Source: Maniola hyperantus
Lineage: Eukaryota > Arthropoda > Insecta > Lepidoptera > Nymphalidae
NCBI RefSeq assembly: GCF_902806685.2
Contig: NC_048560.1
Coordinates: 1,032,492 to 1,096,491, forward strand
DNA length: 64,000 bases
Direction of reading: 5' to 3'
A program made the position numbers and the translations under genes. The first letter of the stretch is position 1. Each line of letters starts with the position of its first letter. Positions 54,045-64,000 of the stretch are shown here, piece after piece. The notes under the pieces are model-generated. The model ran no database searches, was not told where the DNA came from, and saw only the letters and a program-made list of their open reading frames with translations.

Positions 54045-54495
54045 CAAAAAACCGGCCAAGTGCGAGTCAGACTAGCGCACTGAGAGTTCCGTACTACAAT
54101 CGTATTTTATCGACATTTTGCACGATAAGTCAAAAACTATTATACCTAAAAATAAATAAAAATCTGTTTTGGAATGTACAAGTGAAGCCCTTTCATATGA
54201 TACCCCACTTGATATAGTTATCTTACTTTGAAAATTGAAAATACTAATTATTAATTCATGACCGCAATTTTTTTTTTGTGTGATCTAATCCTAAGTTCAC
54301 GGTTTTCAGATTTTTCCCCAAATGTCAGCTATAAGATCTACCTACCTGCCAAATTTCATGATTCTAGGTAGGGGGAACGGGAAGGTACAGACCGACAGAT
54401 TGACAGACAGACAGACATACCGACAGATAGACAGACAACAAAGTGATCCTATAAGGGTTCCGTTTTTTCCTTTTGAGGTACGGAACCCTAAAAAG
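54045..54495 (+). mobile_element. Family E repeat
   Basis: aaaccggccaagtgcgagtc to ttgaggtacggaaccctaaa; followed at 54497-54645 by a degraded SINE-A 3' part (minus). Confidence 0.7.
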
Positions 54496-54649
54496 CAGAT
54501 AGTTAGCCCTTGACTGATATCTCCACCTGCTGGTATGTGACGATGCAGTCTAAGATGGAAAGGGGTATGGCAGTTTTTAATAATGCCCCTTTGGTTTTTA
54601 TATGGCGACGTATCGGAACGCTAAATCGTTTGGGGACATAACTTTATTT

Positions 54650-55085
54650 TTATTTTTATTCATTATAGGCGCACGCTTGACCACGATCACACCTGATGGG
54701 AAGTGATGATGTGGCCTAAGATGGGACGCGTTTGCCTAGAAGGTGCCTATTCACTCTTGTTTTAAAGATACCCGGATCATAATTGACAGGAAACACTGAT
54801 CTAGGAAGAGTATCCCAGACCCTAGCAATGCGTATAAGGAATGATGACGCAAAGCGTTTCGTACGCGAAGATGGAATATTGACATTTTGAGAGTTTGAGA
54901 GTTGACATAGGGGTAGAAACTCGCCCGGTGTCTTGCGGTACGGTGGTAGAAAGGTGAGGGAGGGACAAGATCGAACAGCTCCTGAGCACACTCTCCGAAA
55001 TATATCCTGTAGAACACCGATAGGCCGGCAACTTTTCGGCGATGATCAAGACTCTGAAGCTTCCCCAAAAGTGGTGAATCTTCGC
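54650..55085 (-). mobile_element. LINE 3' end with frameshifts
   Basis: Minus frames give LQSLDHRRKVAGLSVFYRIY, ELFDLVPPSPFYHRTARHR and RVWDTLPRSVFP, a common LINE ORF2 C-terminus split over three frames. Confidence 0.65.
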
Positions 55086-55089
55086 CTAT

Positions 55090-55355
55090 AAGTCTCAAAT
55101 GTGTGCAAAGGAGAAAGCTCGAATATCTGGGCCATGTTATGCGCAACCCAAAATACGATCTACTGCAGCTTATAATACAGGGCAAGATAAAAGGCAGACG
55201 TAGACCTGGCCGTAGACGAATATCCTGGCTCAAGAACCTTCGCCAGTGGTTTAACATGAGTACAAGATCACTGTTTAGGGCAGCAGTAAACAAGATCCAG
55301 ATAGCCTTCATGATTGCCAACCTCCGGTAGGAGATGGCACTTGAAGAAGAAGATA
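55090..55355 (+). mobile_element. LINE C-terminal fragment
   Basis: RRKLEYLGHVMRNPKYDLLQ and GRRRPGRRRISWLKNLRQW followed by an agaagaaga tail; inserted in or next to the minus LINE, whose sequence resumes at about 55358. Confidence 0.65.
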
Positions 55356-55644
55356 AGTCTCCTGGCTCGACGATGAACGGCGTCTAAACTACCTACGAAC
55401 TTTGCTCTCTTGGGAATGAGAATTGGGTTCCTCTTTGTAAATGACCACATTCACAGTAAGTAATGCGTTCCGTGAACCCTTTTTTTAATCCCACCACAGT
55501 TGGTTAAGAATATTGAATATTCAACCTTTATGTAATGAGTAAAGGTTGAATATGACATATATCGCCTGAGTGGTCCCCTGAAGAGGCCCCTATTTTGTCT
55601 ATGAATTCCAGTGTAAATATAATATTAAACTAATTTCAGGGTTT

Positions 55645-55985
55645 TTTTTTATTTTTATTTAGATACAAGTTAGCCCTTGACTGCAATCTCACCTGGTGGT
55701 AAGTGATGATGCAGTCTAAGATGATAGCGGGCTAACCTGGAAGGGGTATGGCAGTTTTTATTAAACCCATACCCCTTTGGTTTCTACACGGCATCGTACC
55801 GGAACGCTAAATCGCTTGGCGGCACGGCTTTGTCGGTAGGGTGGTAACTAGTCACGGCCGAAGCCTCCCACCAGACCAGACCAGAAATTTAGAAATTATA
55901 AAATTCCAAACCCCTGCCAGGAATCGAACCCGGGACCTCATTAAGACCACAGCGCTCACCACTGCCCCAGGGAGGTCGTCAAAGG
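55645..55985 (-). mobile_element. SINE-A, full length
   Basis: agatacaagttagcccttga to cactgccccagggaggtcgt. Confidence 0.85.
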
Positions 55986-56879
55986 GTGATCTGATTTTAT
56001 TGCACGGTATAGTTTAAATTTTAAATAATTCATATTTTTAGTGCAAATGTTTTAATGTAAATGTCGGATCTCTCTAAGTTTAGAAGTCATTTCATTTGTA
56101 CTAAACATTTTTAGAATTCGTATTAAGGGTACTCAGGACGATGCTTTCTTCATACAAACGTAGGAGGGTAATTACTACATTACTTGATACTGTACGCTCA
56201 AAACTAAGTATTATATCGATTAATCTCGTCATTATCTAGGTTTATTGATATATAAAACATTGAAAAAAATATTGATCTTAAAGTTACGAGGGTCAAAAGT
56301 TTCCTATTTTAACACTAAATTTATGACAACTTTGGGCGTAAATAAATAAGATTAGGGGTATGAAAATTCTAAAGAAATTTAACATTGGACATAGTTTATT
56401 TATTCATTAGTTGAAATAACTATACTTTGCAAACATAAACTTAGTAGTTTTTTCTCAAAAATATTTTTCCTAAACCCTTGATTTCGGTGAAAATCATCGT
56501 GCCTCTCACCTTTCTCATACAATGTCAAGTGAAAAGCAAACAGGTTCGGTCGGGCGTACTGCGTCACCTTAAGTGTAAAATTAATTTGTTAATGTTTGAG
56601 GTCTTGTCAAACGAAGGCACGCGTACGACAGAATAAGTTTAATGCTAACGATCTGATGAAATAAACTAATAAGCTAAATAAGCTAATAAGCTAAGAAGGA
56701 ATGTTATTAAGTCACTCGACACCTTCCTGATTACCTATTCCTGGCGCCAGGTACGAGTAATCCCGCACTAAAATAGAAAGCTATGCGATATTTTGAAAAC
56801 AAAATCCGCAAATTGAAACGTTACTATTCAATGGGGAATTCGATTGTTTACTAGTTAGGTCATGAGTCCTAAAAGTCGC
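55986..56879. other. AT-rich intergenic DNA
   Basis: No gene or repeat of the families above recognised. Confidence 0.4.
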
Positions 56880-57250
56880 TCAGCGTGCTATGGAGCGAGC
56901 TATGTTGGGTATCACTCTCAGGGATAAAATCCGGAACGAGGAAATTCGCAGAAGAACAAAAGCGACCGACATAGCTCAAAGGATTAGCGCGCTGAAGTGG
57001 CAATGGGCAGGCCATGTCTGTCGCAGAACCGATGGCCGATGGGGCAGACGTGTTCTGGAGTGGAGACCTCGTACCGGTAAGCGCAGTGTAGGACGACCCC
57101 CCGACCCCCCGCCCGCTGGACCGATGACCTGAAGAAGGTGGTGGGGAGCGGTTGGATGAGGAAGGCGGAGGACCGTGTTTGGTGGCGCGCTCTTGGAAAG
57201 GCCTATGTCCAGCAGTGGACGCAAACAGGCTGATGGATGGATGGATGGAT
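56880..57250 (+). mobile_element. RTE-like LINE 3' end, second subfamily
   Basis: AMERAMLGITLRDKIRNEEI, LKWQWAGHVCRRTDG, EWRPRTGKRSVGRPP, then frameshift and a ggatggatggat tail. Confidence 0.7.
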
Positions 57251-57737
57251 AGGTCATGAGATTTCGAATAATCGGTTTAAAGATTCAGAGCATTTCAGAG
57301 GCTGTTATATTCTATGAACTTCATAAAAAGGCTTCTAAGATCATTCAGCGGGCGATGGAGAGGGCTATGCTCGGAGTTTCTCTACGACGCGACTATGTGA
57401 TCCTATCCATTTTGGGCAGATCACACCTACCTAGTACAGTGACGAGTCAGTGTCCTCGGCCGAGTACTCGGTTGGTGGTACACTTTAACGAGTGAGACGG
57501 AAAAAAGTGGCTGTGACATACATCCAGACAGACAGACAGGCAGACAGACATGACGAATCTTTAAGGGTTCCGTTTTTTGCCATTCGGCTACGGAACCCTA
57601 AAAAGTGTTATTTCTTGTACGATGGTATGGAACCTGTGTACAGAACCTTCGTGTGAGAGTCCGACTCGCATTTGACTGAGTTTTTGCAGTTAAAAGATTT
57701 TTTAATAATTTGCTGCGTAGCTTTGACCTAAAAATCT

Positions 57738-57915
57738 CAAGCCTCAATAGCTCAACGGTTAGAGGAGTGGACTGAAAATCGGAAGGTTGCCGGTTCAAAC
57801 TCCACCCGTTGCACTATTGTCGTACCTACTCCTAGCACAAGTTTGACGCTTAGTTGGAGAGGAAAGGGGAATATTATTCATCATTGGCTAATATTCTTTA
57901 AAAAAAAAAAAAAAA
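57738..57915 (+). mobile_element. SINE-B
   Basis: gcctcaatagctcaacggtt to ggctaatattctttaaaaaa. Confidence 0.8.
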
Positions 57916-58139
57916 CCCAAAAATCCTCCACAATAAATATTTAAGTACTTAGCATAATAAAAAGTTGTTTTACATAGTATGTACTTATCTTCTTCAGGAT
58001 GAAGGCCGAATCATTTGCTTATACAACGGTTTTTTTTAACCTTGATTTGTTAAACAAATACCGCTGTCAAGGAGTTCTAGAAAAGTCCATATCTTAGAAC
58101 TCATACAATCAATTTTTTTTAACCATAATAATATTATCG

Positions 58140-58322
58140 CTTATGGGCAGATTACACCTACCGAGTAGTGAAGCGAGACAGTAAAATGTCACTCGGCCGA
58201 GACAGTGCTGTGGCTGAGAAATTGCGGCGAAATTGCACTTGTTAAAGTGTTTATACCAACCGAGTACTCGGCCGAGGACACTGACTCGCCACTGTACTCG
58301 GTAGGTGTAATCTGCCCATGAG
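58140..58322. mobile_element. MITE with CTTATGGGCAGATTACACC ends
   Basis: 183 bp; left cttatgggcagattacacct, right aggtgtaatctgcccatgag. Partial relative at 57405-57490. Confidence 0.7.
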
Positions 58323-58439
58323 AAAGAATATGGCGGCTCAACCAATAAATCTAGAGGTGCTACCACGGCCTTGTGCAAAAAACCTTGCAAAAAAACTGGT
58401 GCGCGAATGCCGCAGAATGACAGCTACAATGCGACAGCG

Positions 58440-58935
58440 TTCAAGTCAAGAAGCTTCGAGATGTCTTCTTGTCCAAAATTCCTCAGTGCTTGAAGACCAA
58501 AGTCTTCGAACAGTGCGTGTTGCCAGTGATGACGTATGGACCCGAGACATGGTCGCTAATTATGGGCCTCATAAGAAAGCTCAGATTCACTCAGCGGGCG
58601 ATAGAGAGAGTTTCCTTACGTGATCAAATCAGAAATGAGGAGATCCGTAGGAGAACTAGAGTAACCGACATAGCTCAACGGGTTGCGAAGCTGAAGTGGC
58701 AATGAGCAGGGCACATAGTTCGTACAACCGATAGACGTTGGGGTCCCAAGGTGCTGGAATGGCGACCTCGCACCGGAAGACGCAGCGTTGGAAGAACCTC
58801 CACTAGGTGGACGGACGACATCAGACGAGTCGCAGGTAGCCGCTGGATTCAGGCGGCGCAAGACCGTGGCGTGTGGAAGTCCCTACAAGAGACCTATGTC
58901 CAGCAGTGGACGTCTATTGGTTGATGATGATGATA
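58440..58935 (+). mobile_element. RTE-like LINE 3' end (most intact copy)
   Basis: From CLKTKVFEQCVLPVMTYGPE through RNEEIRRRTRVTDIAQRVAK to QQWTSIG and gatgatgatgat. A TGA interrupts KLKWQ|AGH at 58703-58705. Confidence 0.75.
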
Positions 58936-59018
58936 TTATAAGTGGAAAGGAATACTGATGCCGGAAGGGCGTTCCATATCCCAGCGATTCGGATTACAAA
59001 CGAGATCGGATTACCTAT

Positions 59019-59150
59019 ACTAGTGTTGTAACGAATGTCATATTTTGGACATTCGCGGATTCCGCAGTAATTTCGCGAATGCGAAAGCGAATATGCAAAA
59101 AGATGCGAATATCCGCGAACACGAATGCGAATATTCGTTACATCACTAGT
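59019..59150. mobile_element. MITE with ACTAGTG ends
   Basis: actagtgttgtaacgaat and attcgttacatcactagt enclose a gcgaatatgcg-rich core; hAT-like form. Confidence 0.6.
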
Positions 59151-59294
59151 ACCTACGTGGAATGTCAACTACGTATGGACCTTGACGATGTCTTGCCTAT
59201 ATAATAAGCCTATAGAATTTAAAAAAAAGGAAACTCAAACTCAAACTCAAATTAGTTATTCAGAATAGGTAACATTTTACGCTTCCTGATTGTC

Positions 59295-59465
59295 ATTTTT
59301 TTTTTTTTTTAATATTATAATATTCCCCTTTCCTCTCCAAATAAGCGTCATGCTTGTGCTAGGAGTAGGTACGACAATAGTGCAACGGGCGGTGTTTGAT
59401 GACTTTGAACCGTCGACCTTTCGGTTTTCAGTCCACTCCTTTACCGGTTGAGCTATTGAGGCTCA
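59295..59465 (-). mobile_element. SINE-B
   Basis: Poly(T) at 59299-59310, ccgtcgacctttcggttttc, gttgagctattgaggctca. Confidence 0.75.
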
Positions 59466-60499
59466 TTTTTAAGATGATTTAGTGGTGATAATTAATACGT
59501 ACTTAAAACTAAAGCTACGAGGGTTCCAAACGCGCCCAGGTCTGAGAAGAGCCCACAACAAACTCAAAACATAATTATGTTGCGTCGCGGGTATGGTTGT
59601 ACCTAAAAATCGGACCGTCTACTTGGAGTCTGCAGCTGTCCTGCCGCGGCGCGTGGCGCCAACAACATAGTCATATTCTATGTTTGTAGTATAGGTATCT
59701 AGTTTACATATGGATCATGGAATACTACGAGATCGCGTACTATGACAGAGAGACAAAACATTGTAAAAAACCGGTCAAGTGCGAGTCGGGCTCGTGCACC
59801 GAGGGTTCCGTAATTTGGAAGGCTATGACGTGTAATTATTTTGTTGTTTAAATTAACCTCAACTGCAAATGAATCGCCAAAAATTATTATATTAAAATAC
59901 TAATTACTAGCTGACCCGGCGAAATTCGTACCGCCTAAAAGTAGATTCTTTAATTTTTTTTATACTTCAAATTTTTCTCTCCGTAAGAACCATCCTCTTA
60001 CTTCAAGGAATATTATGAAAAAAGAATTAGCGAAATCGGTTCAGCTGTTCTTAAGATTTGCGATTAGCAACATTTCGATTAGATAGGTTTCATAATAAGT
60101 AGCTACACCTAGGTATCATTCTTGCGTATAAATAAATGTACACGAGATTTTTTTTCTTCGAGATTTCTGAACAGTTTGAATTTTTTTTCTTTTGAGGCGC
60201 GGCGGCGGCGCCCTAAAAATTGAGGTATATTTGCATTCCATAACATTCCATCAAAACATTTCAAAAAATGTCTATTTTGGCTAATGTTATGGGTCACAGT
60301 CTACAGACAATAACACTGAAAAAATTTATAAATAATTTTGACAAAATGTTTTATTTATAAACGATTTTTTTCGATGTTCTTGTGTTATGATTTTTTCTCT
60401 AAAACTGTTACATCAGTAATTAAGTAGATATTTTTAACCGACTTCCAAAAAAGGAGGTGGTTCTCAATTCGGCTCGTTTTTTTATGTATGTTCACCGCA
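59466..60499. other. Intergenic DNA with repeat scraps
   Basis: Family E head at 59767-59815, a ctagctgacccggcgaaatt repeat near 59908, family N end at 60437-60480. No gene seen. Confidence 0.4.
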
Positions 60500-60710
60500 A
60501 CTTGACTGCAATCTCACCTGGTGGTAAGTGATGAATGATGATGCAGTCTAAGATGGAAGCGGGCTAAACTGGAAGGGGTATGGCAGTTTTTTTAATCCCA
60601 TGCCCCTTTGGTTTCTACACGGCATCGTATCAGAATGCTAAATCGCTTGGCGGCACGGCTTTGCCGGTAGGGTGGTAACTAGCCACAGCCGAAACCTCCC
60701 ACCAGAAAAT
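60500..60710 (-). mobile_element. SINE-A, 5'-truncated
   Basis: cttgactgcaatctcacctg to ccgaaacctcccaccaga. Confidence 0.75.
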
Positions 60711-61202
60711 TCCTTCTAAACTAACGCTTTGAAGCTTTGAACTATGAATAACTAATAATATGTCACTGTGCCAATTATTATTTTAAGAAGACTTCCCTAA
60801 AAGCACTTTAACAAAATGCCTATCTCTTCATCAATCCATTAACCTAAAAAAACTTAGCCCAAAATGCCCAAAAATCCAATTTTTTCCAAAAATCTCGGAA
60901 ATAGTAAATCCCCATGCCCACGCCTAGCAACTGATAAGGAATAGTTTTTTTACCTGCTTGGACGAAATAAACGGGAATGGGTAACGACATTGAAGGAAAA
61001 AACTGGCGGCCTAGATCTTGTAGTTAGGCGGGTTTCCATTGTCGCATGGCAACAGACTTTCACTTTTTACCCGACCACGGGAGGGTATAGTCTAATCCAA
61101 ATATATAAAAGAAAAATCTAAATATATAAAAGGAAAAGATGATTGACTGACTGACTGATCTATCAACGCACATCTCAAACTACTGGACGGATCGGGCTGA
61201 AA

Positions 61203-61596
61203 GGAGGATCGCCCGTGAACGGGCCCTCTTTTATGGCGTCGTGTCAAAACTTATTTTTTTTTTTAAATGTGTTATTATTTTTTATGAAAACATAATCGTA
61301 AAAAAAATAACACATTTAAAAAAAAATAACGTCTTTTTTTCACTCTATTATTGAAAATATCCACAATTACAGTTAGAATCGTAAACATGCATTTATTTAG
61401 AAGAAGTATTAATTAAATATAACCTCAATATCAGCAATATAAAAAATAAGATTTCTTTATAACCAGGGTGAATAAATAGAAATCGTTTGCAGAATATAAA
61501 GAGTTAATTATTTGTCTACAAAATAAAATAAAAACCATGGTGACATAACAATTATATTAGGGGGGGCCCAAAGCTCCTAAGAAAATGGGCAATGTC
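61203..61596 (+). mobile_element. Family K element inserted in a D2 copy
   Basis: D2 sequence stops at atcgggctgaaa; K begins ggaggatcgcccgtgaac and ends gggcaatgtc, followed by ttttt and D2-like atttttgaaaatttcatccc. Confidence 0.65.
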
Positions 61597-61951
61597 TTTT
61601 TGCACGTAGATTTTTGAAAATTTCATCCCCAAGGGGGTAAAATAGGCGATTGAGATTTGTGTAGTCGCGAACATAGTATACGTAGAACGTAGTATAGGTA
61701 TACTTACTCAAAAGTGTTTGAATCATAAACAAAGCTTATTATAAAAAGAGCTTTGAAGCTCTGAAGATCTGAATTCTGAAGTAGTTCTTTATAGTTTACA
61801 ATAAAATTCTAAAAGCGATTAGAGAAGTATCCAGATGGCCACAAGTGGTTCTTTGATAGTAAAAAATATCCACAATTAGTTAGTCAGTTAAAAACAAAAA
61901 AGATTCAACTGCAAGCTTTCAAAATTTGTTCCCTAATGCAAACCACAACTT

Positions 61952-62095
61952 GTGATATTTCGGCTTTGTAGAGCGTTGTCTCTGTCACTCATACCTATAT
62001 GACGTTTTGTCGGTCTCATCGACAGAGACAATGCTCTACAAATCCGCTATCTCCTTCTAAAGGTCAATGTACATTATTTCCTGCCACGTACTGTA
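61952..62095. mobile_element. MITE family G, left-truncated
   Basis: atttcggctttgtagagcgt to cctgccacgtactgta. Confidence 0.6.
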
Positions 62096-62694
62096 ATAAT
62101 ATATACCTAGTAGACGAATCTTTAAATTTTAAACAACAGTGTAATTTTAGTACAAATTCTGCGTGCCTGTTTTGCAAGGAGAAACGTTTCTACTGAAAAC
62201 ACTGTGTAACGTTGTAAGAAATGTATCTACAATTTATTTGTATAGGAATATGTAGAATTGAAGTTAAATTCTATGATCTCATTCGGATTGCAGTCCGCTA
62301 CTAAAATGTCCTATACATGATATTACTTCATTCTTAAATTGATCTTCCGAAATAAAACCGTTAAACTCGGAATATCGTGCCGTATATAACAATGGAAATG
62401 CTTCATTTTTTCGGTTTACGTGACACACTGCACGGACAGACGATCGGACGACAAGTCAATTAACGTGTAACACGAACAAATAAATCCAGACTCTATTTGT
62501 TTGTCATTAAAGCTGAAAATCGGTTAAGGTGCTTTCGTGAGCACTTGCATAGGTTTTTTCCTGCGTCTAATTTTGATGAAGCGATGACTTTAAAGTACAT
62601 TTGTACGTTTTAAATGAGTCAGTCTTTAAAGATGATTGACTTCGGACTAGGATGATGTGATGGAAGATATTGCATTTTATTAGTACCTTTTTTT

Positions 62695-63377
62695 TCAGAT
62701 ACAAGTTAGCCCTTGACTGCAATCTCACCTGGTGGTAAGTGACGATGCAGTCTAAGATGAAAGCGAGCTAATCTGGAAGGGGTATGGCAGTTTTTAATAA
62801 ACCCATGCCCCTTTGATTTCAACACGGCATCGTACCGGAACGCTAAATCGCTTGGCGGCACGGCTTTGTCGGTAGGGTGGTAACTAGCCACAGCCGAAGC
62901 CTCCCACCAGACCAGACCAGAAAGGAGATTGCCCATTTTCTTAGGAGCTTTGGGCCCCCTCTAGTATAATTGTTATGTCACCATGGTTTTATTTTTATTT
63001 TGTAGACAAATAATTACCTTTTTATATTCTGCGAACCATTTCCATTTATTCACCCTGGTTATAAAGAAATCTTTTTTTATGCTGCTGATATTGAGGTTAT
63101 TTTTAATTAATTCTTCTTCAAAATAAATTGATGTTTACTGTAATTATGGATATTTTCAATAATAGAGTGAACGAAAGTCGTAATAAAATATATAATCGTA
63201 AAAAAATAACACATTTTTAAAAATTAATTTAAGTCTTGACACGACGCCACAAAAGAGGGCCCGTTTACGGGCGATCTCCTTTAGAAATTATAAAATTCCA
63301 AATCCCTGCCAGGAATTGAACCCGGGACCTCCCACTAATAAGACTACAGCGCTTACCACTGCGCCGGGGAGGTTGTA
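62695..63377 (-). mobile_element. SINE-A interrupted by family K
   Basis: SINE-A segments 62695-62923 and 63280-63377 rejoin exactly (ccagaaa + tttagaaatt) when 62924-63279 is removed. Confidence 0.8.
62924..63279 (-). mobile_element. Family K element, 356 bp
   Basis: ggagattgcccattttctta at one end, gcccgtttacgggcgatctc + c at the other, with the terminal hairpin GCCCGTTTACGGGC. Confidence 0.8.
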
Positions 63378-63381
63378 CCTA

Positions 63382-63480
63382 CAGTACAAGATGGCAATCG
63401 AGGTATGGGGCGGGGGACGCGGATGCTCCGCACACCCGCACGGGCGTCTCCACCACGATTGCCATGTCGACCTGTCGCGT
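63382..63480. mobile_element. GC-rich MITE family F
   Basis: agatggcaatcgaggtatgg and gattgccatgtcgacctgtc; left end abraded. Confidence 0.55.
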
Positions 63481-63504
63481 ATAAAAACTGCCATATAGGT
63501 ATCC

Positions 63505-63615
63505 AAACGGGTATTGGTTTAATAAAATCTGCCATACCCCTTCCAGGTTAGCCCGCTTTCATCTTAGATTGAATCATCACTTACCACCAGGTGAGATTGC
63601 AGGCAAGGGCTAACT
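63505..63615 (+). mobile_element. SINE-A 3' part
   Basis: ctgccataccccttccaggt to caagggctaac. Confidence 0.65.
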
Positions 63616-63639
63616 TTTTTTTTTTTTAATTACCAACAT

Positions 63640-64000
63640 AAAGAATGTTTAACAAATCCATATTAGACACAGCAAAAAACCACGAAGGTTTATAAAGTGT
63701 GTCATTCCGTCTACTTCTTAATACATAATAATAATAATAGTGTTTCTATAAACAATATAAATTGTTTATAGAAACCCTCATTACATTACATTTCATACAA
63801 AAATGGGGATCATTACAATTTGTTAATATAATAGGATTTTAGCTTATATTTTAAATTAAATCTAGTTAGTTCATTTCTAAACTTGTTATCTAAAGTATTT
63901 ATTAGGCGAGGGATTATGTATGCACTGGTGCGCTCACCGTATTTGTTTTTTTGAAGGTACGGTTATTAGTTTGTTTTGCGTAACTTTGCGCGTCTGCATT
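63640..64000 (-). mobile_element. LINE 3' end running off the window
   Basis: Minus strand 63810-63962 reads KNKYGERTSAYIIPRLINTL and FNLKYKLKSYYINKL then stop, a LINE ORF2 C-terminus. A TAA interrupts it near 63960. A taataataa tail lies at 63727-63740 and a perfect palindromic hairpin (gtttctataaaca / complement) at 63742-63775. Confidence 0.5.

Overview
The window looks like a repeat-rich, AT-rich piece of a lepidopteran (butterfly or moth) nuclear chromosome. Evidence: long introns with canonical GT/AG borders, arthropod genes (a pro-resilin-type cuticle protein, an ImpL2-type insulin-binding Ig protein, a DUF229 protein), and dense tRNA-derived SINEs, MITEs, Helitron-like fragments and LINE tails of the kinds that fill lepidopteran genomes. 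I cannot name the species. No rRNA, CRISPR, prokaryotic or viral features were seen.

Layout. 1-2045: MITE and LINE debris. 2046-12845 (+): eleven exons of a DUF229 (sulfatase-fold-like) gene whose 5' end lies outside the window or was not found. 12.8-17.3 kb: repeats, including an eight-copy minisatellite at 15242-15869. 17296-23480 (-): a complete seven-exon pro-resilin-like cuticle gene with TATA candidate. 23.6-31.2 kb: nested repeats and a LINE with a 5' inversion. 32152-38263 (-): the six coding exons of ImpL2, with a probable 5'UTR exon and TATA box near 39.75-40.06 kb. An approximately 880-bp AATAG array lies in one of its introns. 41-43.6 kb: SINE/MITE/Helitron-like fragments, including a 421-bp tandem duplication. 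43721-49094: an apparently complete DIRS tyrosine-recombinase retrotransposon on the minus strand with gag, RT/RNase H/methyltransferase-like and recombinase frames, inverted terminal repeats and an internal complementary region. 49.1-64 kb: only repeats (LINE 3' ends, SINEs, MITEs).

The three host genes have no evident shared pathway. The most unusual structure is that two of them carry recent in-frame local expansions of a coding exon. In ImpL2 the first-Ig exon is present three times (177-bp period). In the DUF229 gene most of one exon is present three times (150-bp period). In both cases there is one proper splice acceptor upstream and repeated intact donors, and the sequence between copies has no stop, so the choice of donor would give proteins with one or more extra segments. 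The other items worth a second look are the DIRS element with probable spliceosomal introns, a family of roughly 356-bp elements that insert without target duplication, a near-perfect 60-bp-arm hairpin, and a 24-bp minisatellite that seems to have grown out of ImpL2 coding sequence.

All exon borders were read by eye from splice signals, reading phase and family resemblance. Repeat limits are approximate, and repeat family letters are my own labels.
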